Source of the DNA: Aquabacter sediminis
GTDB taxonomy: Bacteria; Pseudomonadota; Alphaproteobacteria; Rhizobiales; Xanthobacteraceae
DNA length: 64,000 nt
Direction: 5' to 3'
Assembly: GCF_028863665.1 (NCBI RefSeq)
Contig: NZ_JARBFX010000002.1
Location: 248,001 to 312,000 of the forward strand
Shown here: positions 23,720-31,555 of the stretch, one piece after another
Position numbering within the stretch: position 1 is the first letter of the stretch
Layout of the letters: each line of letters opens with the position of its first letter
Notes under the pieces: model-generated
What the model was told of the DNA's origin: nothing
Seen by the model: only the letters and a program-made list of their open reading frames with translations
The model's database searches: none
Program-made: the position numbers and the translations under genes

Positions 23720-24733
23720 ATGAGGCGCTTTGTTAAGGGTGTCGTTTGCGCAATCGGCCTGACGCTTGCTGCGCCGGCCTTCGCCGACACCGACATCAAG
23801 TTCGCGTTGGACTGGAAGTTCGAGGGGCCGTCCGCCCCCTATTTCGTCGCCATCGACAAGGGTTTCTACAAGGCCGAGGGCCTCAACGTCACCATCGACA
23901 GCGGCCCCGGCTCGGTGGCCGGCATCGCCCGCGTGGCGGCGGGCACCTATCCGCTCGGCTTCTTCGACATCAATTCGCTGGTGAAGTTCCACGACCAGAA
24001 CCCCGACAAGGGCGTCAAGGCCGTCATGATGGTCTATGACAAGCCGCCCTTCTCCATCGTGACCCTGGCCAAGACCGGCATCACCAAGCCCAAGGACCTG
24101 GAAGGCAAGGTCCTCGGCGCCCCCGCTCCCGACGGCGCCTATGCCCAGTGGAAGGCCTTCGTGAAGGAGAACGGCATCGACGCCACCAAGGTGACGGTGG
24201 AAAATGTCGGCTTCCCCGTGCGCGAGCCCATGCTGGCCGACGGCAAGGTGGACGCCATCACCGGCTTCTCCTTCTCCTCCTATTTCAACCTGCTGCAGAA
24301 GGGCATCAAGCCCGAGGACGTGAAGGTCATGCTGATGGCCGATTACGGCCTCGTCCTCTACGGCAATGCGGTGATCGTCAACGAAGCCTTCGCCAAGGCC
24401 AATCCGGCTGCCGTGGCCGGCTTCGTGCGCGCCACCATCAAGGGCATCATCTACACGGTGGCCAATCCCGAGGACGCCATCAAGTCGGTGATGAAGCGCA
24501 ACGAGACCGGCGACGAAAAGGTGGAGCTCGCCCGGCTCAAGATGGCCATCAAGGACAATATCGCCACCGAATGGGTGACGAAGAACGGCGTCGGCGGCAT
24601 CGACCGGGACCGGATGAACAAGTCCATCGACCAGATCGCCGTCACCTATGACTTCAAGAACAAGCAGCCCGTGGCGGTGGACATCTTCACCGAGGAATTC
24701 CTGCCCCCGGCCGCCGAACGCAAGCTGAAGTGA
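23720..24733 (+). CDS. NMT1/THI5-type ABC transporter binding protein
   Basis: 337 residues with signal peptide (RRFVKGVVCAIGLTLAAPAFA). The mature part begins DTDIKFALDWKFEGPSAPYF and fits the NMT1/THI5 family, which includes pyrimidine (ThiY-like), nitrate, sulfonate and riboflavin-precursor binding proteins. The genes for its ATPase and permease follow. No TPP riboswitch elements are visible in the 193-bp upstream gap, so a thiamine-precursor role is not supported. The ligand is unknown. Confidence 0.85.
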   Translation: MRRFVKGVVCAIGLTLAAPAFADTDIKFALDWKFEGPSAPYFVAIDKGFYKAEGLNVTIDSGPGSVAGIARVAAGTYPLGFFDINSLVKFHDQNPDKGVKAVMMVYDKPPFSIVTLAKTGITKPKDLEGKVLGAPAPDGAYAQWKAFVKENGIDATKVTVENVGFPVREPMLADGKVDAITGFSFSSYFNLLQKGIKPEDVKVMLMADYGLVLYGNAVIVNEAFAKANPAAVAGFVRATIKGIIYTVANPEDAIKSVMKRNETGDEKVELARLKMAIKDNIATEWVTKNGVGGIDRDRMNKSIDQIAVTYDFKNKQPVAVDIFTEEFLPPAAERKLK

Positions 24734-24768
24734 GGGCGGGGGCTGGCCAGGCCGGCCCCCTGCCTGGT

Positions 24769-24917
24769 CCTCCCCCTGGCCCTCCCCCTGGCCCTCCCCC
24801 GCAAGCGGGAGAGGGGAACCCCCGCGGTTTCCGGAGGGCGAGAAGATGGCTTGCACAGGAACATGACCTGCACAGAACACGCCCTCTCCCGCTTGCGGGG
24901 GAGGGTCGGGGAGGCGG
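24769..24917. repeat. REP-like inverted repeat pair 4
   Basis: Copies at 24769-24816 (three CCTCCCCCTGG-like units, then CCCTCCCCCGC, AA, GCGGGAGAGGGG) and 24882-24917 (CCCTCTCCCGC, TT, GCGGGGGAGGG then TCGGGGAGG), opposite orientation, in the 256-bp gap between the binding-protein and ATPase genes. The left copy is extended by short tandem duplication. Confidence 0.8.
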
Positions 24918-24989
24918 AAGGCCGGGCGCGACCTCCCGAACTCCTCAAGCCGAGCCGCGACGAACCACTCTGCCTGAAAGGCTTGAGCC

Positions 24990-25769
24990 TTGATCCGCCT
25001 CCATGACGTGACCTTGTCCTATCGCGGGCGCACCGGCGAGGTGACCGCGCTCTCCCACACCTCGCTCCATGTGAAGAAAGGCGAATTCGCCGCCGTGGTG
25101 GGCCCATCCGGCTGCGGCAAGTCCACCTTGATGAAGCTGGTGACCGGCCTCATCCGCCCCACCAAGGGCAAGGTGGAGGTGGAGGGCCACGAGGTGACCG
25201 GCCCCGTGAAGGTGGCCGGCATGGCCTTCCAGCACGCCAACATGCTGCCCTGGCGCACCGTGCTGGACAATGTGATGCTGCCGCTGGAAATCGTCGAGCC
25301 CCACCGCAGCGCCTATCGCCGCGACAAGGCGGCCTACAAGTCCCGCGCCCTCGACCTGCTCGGGGTGGTGGGCCTGCGCGAATTTGCCGATCGCTATCCC
25401 TGGGAAATGTCCGGCGGCATGCAGCAGCGCGCCTCGCTCTGCCGCTCCCTCATCCACGAGCCCGCGCTCCTGATGCTGGACGAGCCCTTCGCCGCCCTCG
25501 ACGCCTTCACCCGCGAGGAATTGTGGTGCGTGCTGCGCGACCTGTGGCAGCGCCTCGGCTTCACCGTGATCCTGGTGACCCACGATCTGCGGGAGGCCGC
25601 CTTCCTGGCGGACACCATCCATGTGATGAGCGCCCGGCCCGGCCATATCGTGGAGAGCCGCGCGGTGGATTTCCCCCGCCCCCGCGCGCTCGACATCTGC
25701 TACGGGACCGACTTCACCACCCTCGTCCATGAACTCCGCAACAAGATCGCCGAAGTGAGGCAGGCATGA
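24990..25769 (+). CDS. NitT/TauT-type ABC transporter ATP-binding protein
   Basis: 259 residues from a TTG at 24990, with GAAAGG about 10 nt upstream; it begins MIRLHDVTLSYRGRTGEVTA as expected for TauB/SsuB relatives. Walker A GPSGCGKST, signature MSGGMQQRASLCRSL and Walker B LLMLDEPFAALD are intact. Overlaps the permease gene by 4 bp. The preceding 256-bp gap contains a repeat pair. Confidence 0.9.
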   Translation: MIRLHDVTLSYRGRTGEVTALSHTSLHVKKGEFAAVVGPSGCGKSTLMKLVTGLIRPTKGKVEVEGHEVTGPVKVAGMAFQHANMLPWRTVLDNVMLPLEIVEPHRSAYRRDKAAYKSRALDLLGVVGLREFADRYPWEMSGGMQQRASLCRSLIHEPALLMLDEPFAALDAFTREELWCVLRDLWQRLGFTVILVTHDLREAAFLADTIHVMSARPGHIVESRAVDFPRPRALDICYGTDFTTLVHELRNKIAEVRQA

Positions 25770-26536
25770 AGATCACCAGCGAAGACCTCACGCCGGTCAC
25801 CTTCACCGTCGCTTTGTTCGTGATCTGGGAGGCGGCCTGCTACCTGTTCAAGATCGACAGCTTCATCCTGCCGGCCCCCAGCGCCATCTTCGCCGCCATG
25901 GTGCAATATTGGTGGCCGCTGCTGAAGAATTCCTTCGTCACCTTGTGGACCACGGCCGCCGGCTTCCTACTGGCGGTGGCCTTCGGCATCGCGCTGGGGC
26001 TGGTGGTGGGCTGGTCGCGGGCCATCTATCGCGGGCTTTATCCGGTGATGATCGGCTTCAACTCCATCCCCAAGGTGGCGGTTGTGCCCATTCTCATCAT
26101 GTGGTTCGGCATCGGCGAGATCCCGGCCATCCTCACCGCCTTCCTGATCTCCTTCTTCCCCATCGTGGTGAACGTGGCCACCGGGCTTGCCACCACCGAG
26201 CCGGAACTGGAGGACGTGCTCCGCGCGCTCGGCGCCAGCAAGCTGGACATCATGCGCAAGGTGGGCATCCCCCGCACCGGGCCCTATCTCTTCGGCGCGC
26301 TGAAGGTGGCCATCACCTTGGCCTTCGTGGGCGCGGTGGTGTCCGAGACCATCGGCGCCAATGCGGGGCTCGGCCACCTGATGGTCCAGGCCGGCTCCAA
26401 CTTCCAGATGCCGCTGGTCTTCGCCGGCCTGATGATGCTCGCCATTGAGGGCATCCTCATGTACGCGGTCTTCGCGGTGCTGGAAAAGCGCATGGTGTCC
26501 TGGGCCTTCCGCTCCTCCATGAGCGCGGCGGCCTGA
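25766..26536 (+). CDS. NitT/TauT-type ABC transporter permease
   Basis: 256 residues with about six membrane helices and the BPD_transp_1 motif (EDVLRALGASKLDIMRKVGIP) in the cytoplasmic loop. ATG overlaps the ATPase stop. The operon binding protein-ATPase-permease is complete and converges on the gamma-glutamyltransferase-like gene 88 bp away. Whether it belongs to the catabolic locus to the right is unknown; it lacks the shared MarR-type operator. Confidence 0.9.
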   Translation: MKITSEDLTPVTFTVALFVIWEAACYLFKIDSFILPAPSAIFAAMVQYWWPLLKNSFVTLWTTAAGFLLAVAFGIALGLVVGWSRAIYRGLYPVMIGFNSIPKVAVVPILIMWFGIGEIPAILTAFLISFFPIVVNVATGLATTEPELEDVLRALGASKLDIMRKVGIPRTGPYLFGALKVAITLAFVGAVVSETIGANAGLGHLMVQAGSNFQMPLVFAGLMMLAIEGILMYAVFAVLEKRMVSWAFRSSMSAAA

Positions 26537-26624
26537 AGGGCGTTCTGCGCGCGGCGCATTTCCACCTTGAACCGGGCGCCCGTCATCTTCGCGATGGGGA
26601 GCCCGCTTCACGTCAGGGTGCCTG

Positions 26625-28211
26625 CTACCAGCCGAGCGCCATCCCATCCTTGCGCGGATCGGAGCCGCCGATCAGCAGGCCCCGCGCACGGTCGATCCGG
26701 ATCGCCTGCGCCCCGCCAATGGCCTGGTCGGCGGACGTGATCGTGTGCCCGCGCGCGGCGAGGCCCGCCCGCAGGTCGGCGCCGAACGTGTCCTCCACCT
26801 GGAGCACGCCGTCATGGGCGAAGCTGCGTCGCGCATCGGCGGCGGCCTGGGGATCTTGGCCGAGATCCAGCACCTGCATCATGAAATGGGCATGCCCTGC
26901 CGCCTGGTAATGCCCGCCCATGACGCCGAACGGCATGAAGGGATGGCCGTCCCCGTCCAGTGCCATGCCGGGAATGATGGTGTGCAGCGGCCGCTTGCCG
27001 CCGTCCATGCGGTTGGGATGCCCTTCGGCGAAGGTGAATCCCAGGCCGCGATTGTGCAGCATCACGCCGGTTGCCGGATCGAAGATGCCCGAGCCGAAGG
27101 CGTTGAACAGGGAATTGATGAAGGAGACGCAGTTCAGGTCCCGGTCCACCACGCACAGATAGATTGTGTCGGTGTGGGCGGTCCGGTCGTGCGGCGGCGC
27201 GGTGCGGGCGGTCTCCATGGAAATGGAATCCGCCAGGCCGCGCGAATGGGCGGCGGAGAGCAGGCGCTCCACGGGGGCCGCCGCAAAGGCTGGGTCCGCG
27301 CACCAGGTGTTGCGCTCCCAATAGGCAAGCTTGGTCGCCTCGGAGAAAAGATGGACGCGATCCAGCTCGGAAAGTCCGGCCAGATCCTGGCCGCTGGCGG
27401 TGAGAATGTTCAGCAGCATCAAGGCGGTGATGCCCTGCCCGTTGGGCGGGCATTCCAGCACGTCGATGCCGCGATAGCGGGTGCGGATGGGCGTGACCAC
27501 CTCGCCCTGATGGGCGGCGAAATCCTCCGCCGTGTGAAGCCCGCCGGCCGCGCGCAGCGTGGCGGCGAGGCGCTCGGCCACCTCGCCCTCATAGAAGGCG
27601 GCGCGCCCGTCGCGGGCGATGGCGGCCAGCGTCCCGGCCAGCGCGGGATTGGCGAAGCGGTCGCCCGCCCGCAGGGCACGCCCGTCCCGCAGGAAGAGCG
27701 CCGCCGCCTCGGGCCGGGCCTTGGCGCGATCCTCGAAATGGGCCCAGTCCCAGGCGACACGCGGATGCACCGGGCAACCTTCGCGGGCCAACGTGATGGC
27801 GGGGCTAAGCAGGCGGTCCAGCGGCAGGCGGCCATGGCCGTCATGGAGCGCCATCCAGGCATCCACCGCGCCGGGAATGGTCACCGCATGGGCATCGGTT
27901 GGGTTTAGGGCTGTGATGCCGCGCTCGGCGAAATGGTCGGCCCTGGCGGCGGCCGGCGCGCGGCCGGAGCCGTTATAGGCCCTCACTGCACCGGCGGCAT
28001 CCGCATGGATGAAGAAGGCATCGCCGCCAATGCCGGTCATCTGCGGCTCGGCGATGCACAGCACGGCGGCGGCGGCGAGCGCCGCATCTGCGGCACTCCC
28101 CCCTTCGCGCAACACCTCGATGGCGGCCAGGGTGGCAAGCGGATGGGAGGTGGCGACCATCGCCGTCTCCCCATAGGCCGCCGAGCGGCCGGGCCTTTGG
28201 AAATCTCGCAC
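26625..28211 (-). CDS. Gamma-glutamyltransferase-family amidohydrolase, cytosolic
   Basis: Ntn-hydrolase of the GGT family. It has 528 residues with no signal peptide, so probably cytosolic, unlike periplasmic GGT. The autoprocessing site and nucleophile are expected at Thr349 in HTDTIYLCVVD; other family motifs are EPQMTGIGGDAFF near residue 60 and NRGLGFTF and KRPLHTIIPG downstream. Cytosolic relatives include oxamate amidohydrolase and acylases, so the substrate may be an amide other than a gamma-glutamyl compound. It lies 62 bp downstream of the MarR gene on the same strand and is likely co-transcribed. Confidence 0.85.
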   Translation of the reverse strand: MRDFQRPGRSAAYGETAMVATSHPLATLAAIEVLREGGSAADAALAAAAVLCIAEPQMTGIGGDAFFIHADAAGAVRAYNGSGRAPAAARADHFAERGITALNPTDAHAVTIPGAVDAWMALHDGHGRLPLDRLLSPAITLAREGCPVHPRVAWDWAHFEDRAKARPEAAALFLRDGRALRAGDRFANPALAGTLAAIARDGRAAFYEGEVAERLAATLRAAGGLHTAEDFAAHQGEVVTPIRTRYRGIDVLECPPNGQGITALMLLNILTASGQDLAGLSELDRVHLFSEATKLAYWERNTWCADPAFAAAPVERLLSAAHSRGLADSISMETARTAPPHDRTAHTDTIYLCVVDRDLNCVSFINSLFNAFGSGIFDPATGVMLHNRGLGFTFAEGHPNRMDGGKRPLHTIIPGMALDGDGHPFMPFGVMGGHYQAAGHAHFMMQVLDLGQDPQAAADARRSFAHDGVLQVEDTFGADLRAGLAARGHTITSADQAIGGAQAIRIDRARGLLIGGSDPRKDGMALGW

Positions 28212-28273
28212 CGTTTCTCTCCCTGCGGACGCGTCTTTTGCGCGGTGCCGCTTCCTGTGATGGGTGGCGCCGC

Positions 28274-28864
28274 TCAGGCGACCGAGGCGCTCGCCTTGCG
28301 TCGGCGCTTCGGCTTGTCCGTGGTCAAGGCATCGATCACCGCGAGCGTGCGCGGTCCGGTATCGGCAAGGCGCCGCATGACATCGCGCAGCGCCCGGAAG
28401 TCCTTGGCCTCCAGGGGCTCGAACAGGGCGTCATTGGCCGGGCACTGGATGTGGCTCAACTCCCGCAGCCGCTGGCGCGCCTCGTCGGTGATGGCCAGCA
28501 CCACGCGGCGGCGATCGTCGGGATTGACCGTCTTGGTCACCAGCCCCGCCGCCACCAGCTTGTTCACCTCGATGGTCACGAAGGCCCCCGACAGGTGCAG
28601 ATGCTCGGCCAGCTGGTTGACGCCCAGCTCCCCATTGCTCTCGCTCAGGCGGGCGATGGAAATGAGCAGCGTATATTGCGTGCCGGAGAGGCCGATCTGC
28701 TGGCCGAGCCGATTGCGCACTTCCTGAATGGCCGACGAAAAGGCGAGCATGTCGTGCACCAGTTCGCGGAACTCGCGATCCGATCCGCCCACCAGGAGCG
28801 CCGGGCGGGACGCGGTGAGCGGCAGGGAGGTGCGGGCATCTGCCTCCGGCATGGGCGGCTCCAT
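28274..28864 (-). CDS. MarR-family transcriptional regulator
   Basis: 196 residues, longer than the usual ~150. A winged helix is seen at about residues 45-130: NQLAEHLHLSGAFVTIEVNK as recognition helix and NPDDRRRVVLAITDEA as wing. A Lys/Arg-rich C-terminal tail (KPKRRRKASASVA) follows. It is divergent from the monooxygenase operon with a perfect palindrome in between, and upstream of the GGT-family gene. By MarR precedent it would repress both directions and release DNA on binding an aromatic ligand. The ligand is unknown. Confidence 0.9.
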   Translation of the reverse strand: MEPPMPEADARTSLPLTASRPALLVGGSDREFRELVHDMLAFSSAIQEVRNRLGQQIGLSGTQYTLLISIARLSESNGELGVNQLAEHLHLSGAFVTIEVNKLVAAGLVTKTVNPDDRRRVVLAITDEARQRLRELSHIQCPANDALFEPLEAKDFRALRDVMRRLADTGPRTLAVIDALTTDKPKRRRKASASVA

Positions 28865-28925
28865 TCAAACGCGCGATTCCTCCCCTCTTAAGAGGTGTCG
28901 GCGCTTGACGTCCATCCCTTTCGCA

Positions 28926-28948
28926 ATTAGCTTTGTATCAAAGCTATT
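28926..28948. promoter_or_regulatory. Candidate MarR operator, monooxygenase side
   Basis: Perfect dyad TAGCTTTG-TAT-CAAAGCTA (28928-28946), extended by AT-rich flanks, midway between the divergent MarR and flavin reductase genes and 27 bp before the flavin reductase ATG. The rightward promoter probably overlaps it (TTGACG at about 28904, AT-rich hexamers within the dyad). The 14-bp word AATTAGCTTTGTAT (28925-28938) recurs exactly upstream of the second ABC operon. Confidence 0.8.
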
Positions 28949-28974
28949 ATAGACCTTCCGTGGAATCAGGCATC

Positions 28975-29565
28975 ATGTCGCACGCCTCTTCGCACGCAGA
29001 CCCAGCTCCGCACCCAGACCCAGCTCCGCAAGACCTGGGGGCCGCCCCGGCCCGGCCCGCCCCCATCGACACGTTCGACCCGCGCGCCTTCCGCCAGGCG
29101 CTGGGTCACTTCGCCACCGGGGTCGCCATCGTCACCGCCCGCACCGCGGAGGGGGAAAGCGTGGGCATGACCATGAGTTCCTTCAACTCGGTCTCGCTTG
29201 ACCCCCCGCTCGTCCTCTTCTCCGTCGCCAAGAGCGCCTATTCTCTGCCGGCCATGCAGAAGGCCCGTGGCTTCGGCATCAATATTCTCGGCCAGGACCA
29301 GCAGCATTTGTCCAACCGATTCGCCCGCGCGCTGGACGACAAGTGGCAGGACGTGGACCACACGCCCGGCGCCCATGACGCCCCGCTCATTGCCGGCGCC
29401 ATCGCCCATTTCGAGTGCGAGCCCTTTGCCCGGCATGATGGGGGCGACCACGAAATCTTCCTGGCCCGCGTGCTGCGCTTTGCCGCCGATGGCCTTGGCG
29501 ACCCGCTGGTCTTCTTCCGCGGCCGCTATCACGCCCTGTCCTGCGGCCCGTCGCCGGACCGCTGA
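28975..29565 (+). CDS. Flavin reductase, HpaC-like
   Basis: Supplies reduced flavin to the monooxygenase encoded next. It has 196 residues of the flavin_reduct family: FRQALGHFATGVAIVTAR, MTMSSFNSVSLDPPLVLFSV and the C-terminal FFRGRYHAL. The N-terminal ~30 residues are Pro/Ala/Asp-rich and contain an 18-bp tandem duplication (28997-29014, 29015-29032). The ATG at 28975 is chosen because a further upstream codon would lie inside the operator. It is first gene of a four-gene operon. Confidence 0.9.
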   Translation: MSHASSHADPAPHPDPAPQDLGAAPARPAPIDTFDPRAFRQALGHFATGVAIVTARTAEGESVGMTMSSFNSVSLDPPLVLFSVAKSAYSLPAMQKARGFGINILGQDQQHLSNRFARALDDKWQDVDHTPGAHDAPLIAGAIAHFECEPFARHDGGDHEIFLARVLRFAADGLGDPLVFFRGRYHALSCGPSPDR

Positions 29566-29599
29566 TCTTCCAAATAAGCAGTCTCCAGAGGTAGCTCCC

Positions 29600-31084
29600 A
29601 TGATCAAGACCGGCGCCCAGCACATCGCCTCCCTGAAAGACGGCCGCGAGATTTTCCTCGATGGCCAGTTGGTGGACGATTCCACCACGCACCCCGCCTT
29701 TGCCGGTGCCATCGCCTCCGTCGGCAAGATGTTCGATTTCCACAGCGCGCCGGAAAACCGCGAGCTGATGACGTTCGAGACCGACACCGGCACCCGCGCC
29801 AACCGCATCTGGCAGTTGCCCACCTCCTATGAGGAGATGAAGACCCGCCGCATGGCGCTGGAGGCCTGGACGGAGCTTCATGCCGGCTTCCTCGGCCGCG
29901 CCCCCGACCACGTGGCCTCCTGCATTTCCGGCATGTATATGGGGCTCGACAAGTTCGAGGCCTATGACCCGGCCCGCGCCAAGGCACTGGCGGACTATTA
30001 TCGCTACGCCCGCGACAACGACCTCTACCTCACCTACGTCATCATTAACCCGCAGGCGGACCGGTCCAAGAGCGCGGCCGAGCAGCAGGACCCCTACCTG
30101 TCCGCCGCCATCGTGGATCGCGACGCGGAGGGCATTACGGTGCGCGGGGCCAAGATGCTGGCCACCGGCGGCATCATGGCCAATGAGGTGTTCGTCACCT
30201 GCATCCAGCCGCTGCCGCCGGGCGATGAGAAATATGCCCTGTCCTTCGCCATTCCCATGAATGCCAAGGGCCTGAAGATCCTGTCCCGCAAGTCGTATGA
30301 GGCCGGCGCGCCGTCGGTGTTCGACAATCCGCTGTCCTCCCGCTTCGACGAGAATGACGCGGTGCTCTATTTCGACGACGTGAAGGTGCCGTGGGATCGC
30401 ATCTTCATCGTGGACAGCCGCGAGATGACGGGCGCCCAGTTCCACGCGACGCCCGCCCATGTCTACCAGAACTACCAGGCGCAGATCCGCCTCTCGGTGA
30501 AGATGCGCTTCCTGCTGGGCCTTGCCCGCCGCATCACGGAAGTGAACGGCACCACCAATTTCCCGCAGGTGCGCGAGACGCTGGGGCAGCTGGCCGCCGA
30601 AGCCGGCATGGTGGACGCCTTCGTCGCCGCCATGGAGGCCAAGGGCACCTATTACGGCCCCTATTTCGTGCCCGACCGCCACACCCTCTATGCCGCCCAG
30701 ACGCTCGCCCAGCAGGTCTATGGCAAGGTCATCACCACGCTCCGGGAGCTGGCCGGCGGCGGCATGATCATGCTGCCCTCCTCGGTGCATGATTTCGAGA
30801 ATCCCGAGCTGGCGCGACTGATCGGCAAAACCCAGCAGTCGCCCGCCGCCTCGGCCGAGGAGAAGGTGAAGTTCTATAAGCTCGCCTGGGACGCGGTCGG
30901 CTCGGAATTCGCCTCCCGCCATGCCCAGTATGAGATGTTCTATGCGGGCGCGAGCTTCGTGGTGAAGGGCCATTCCTTCCGCACCTATGACTGGGCGCGC
31001 GCCGATGGCCTGCTCAACCGCATGCTGTCGGGCTATGAGCTGTCCGACGAGGTATCCACCCCGGTCGCCCGCGCCGCCGAATAA
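29600..31084 (+). CDS. HpaB-family FADH2-dependent monooxygenase
   Basis: Large component of a two-component aromatic hydroxylase. It has 494 residues, standard for the family. Recognised by SLKDGREIFLDGQ, TTHPAFAGA, NPLSSRFDENDAVLYFDDV and WDAVGSEFASRHAQYE. Compared with E. coli HpaB (Arg113, Tyr117, His155), as I recall that sequence, the Arg is kept (Arg100) but the Tyr position is His104 and the His position is Tyr146. 4-Hydroxyphenylacetate is therefore a doubtful substrate. Family members also act on phenols, chlorophenols and pyrrole-2-carboxylate. It lies 34 bp after the reductase gene. Confidence 0.9.
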   Translation: MIKTGAQHIASLKDGREIFLDGQLVDDSTTHPAFAGAIASVGKMFDFHSAPENRELMTFETDTGTRANRIWQLPTSYEEMKTRRMALEAWTELHAGFLGRAPDHVASCISGMYMGLDKFEAYDPARAKALADYYRYARDNDLYLTYVIINPQADRSKSAAEQQDPYLSAAIVDRDAEGITVRGAKMLATGGIMANEVFVTCIQPLPPGDEKYALSFAIPMNAKGLKILSRKSYEAGAPSVFDNPLSSRFDENDAVLYFDDVKVPWDRIFIVDSREMTGAQFHATPAHVYQNYQAQIRLSVKMRFLLGLARRITEVNGTTNFPQVRETLGQLAAEAGMVDAFVAAMEAKGTYYGPYFVPDRHTLYAAQTLAQQVYGKVITTLRELAGGGMIMLPSSVHDFENPELARLIGKTQQSPAASAEEKVKFYKLAWDAVGSEFASRHAQYEMFYAGASFVVKGHSFRTYDWARADGLLNRMLSGYELSDEVSTPVARAAE

Positions 31085-31119
31085 TCCCTCCCCCCTTCCA
31101 GACGAGGAAAGACGCCGAA

Positions 31120-31500
31120 ATGGCCATCAACAAGCTGCATGACGAGTTCTACACGCTGGACCTGACGACCGGGTGGGAAGTGCCCCCGGGCTATCCCTCC
31201 GGCATCCAGCAGAAGATCCTTTCCGGCGCGCTGGACGAGGACAACAAGAGCGGCTCGCGCACCCGCCTGCTGCGCTTCGATCCCGGCGTCTACACCACCA
31301 AGCCCTTCGTGCATGAATATTGGGAAGAGGTGTTCCTGGTCACCGGCGACCTCACCGTCGGCAATGACGACAAGGGCGAAGGTGGCCAGTCCTTCGCGCC
31401 CTTCACCTATGCGGTGCGCCCGCCGGGGGCCTTCCACGGTCCGTTCAAGTCCGATAAGGGCTGCATGCTGCTCGAGATTCACTATTTCGATCCGGCCTGA
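31120..31500 (+). CDS. Cupin-domain protein
   Basis: 126 residues, a single small beta-barrel. Cupin motif 1 is reduced (VHEYWEEVFLVTGDLTVG has one His where two are usual) and motif 2 is RPPGAFHGPFKS. It could be a metal-dependent dioxygenase or isomerase acting on the hydroxylated product, or a ligand-binding protein. Third gene of the operon, 35 bp after the monooxygenase. Function is not known. Confidence 0.8.
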   Translation: MAINKLHDEFYTLDLTTGWEVPPGYPSGIQQKILSGALDEDNKSGSRTRLLRFDPGVYTTKPFVHEYWEEVFLVTGDLTVGNDDKGEGGQSFAPFTYAVRPPGAFHGPFKSDKGCMLLEIHYFDPA

Positions 31501-31515
31501 AGTCTAAACCTTGAA

Positions 31516-31538
31516 CCCGCGCCCCAACCGGGCGCGGG
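31516..31538 (+). other. Hairpin between cupin and amidase genes
   Basis: Perfect 9-bp inverted repeat CCCGCGCCC/GGGCGCGGG (31516-31524 and 31530-31538) with a 5-nt loop, just after the cupin stop and 18 nt before the amidase ATG. There is no T-run, so it is more likely to affect mRNA stability or amidase translation than to terminate. Confidence 0.5.
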
Positions 31539-31555
31539 GCCATGATGGCGGTGCC

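Noticed and set aside
29600-31084. Plain annotation as 4-hydroxyphenylacetate 3-hydroxylase large component (hpaB)
   Set aside because: Two of three catalytic residues differ and no homoprotocatechuate pathway genes are nearby, so no gene symbol is given.
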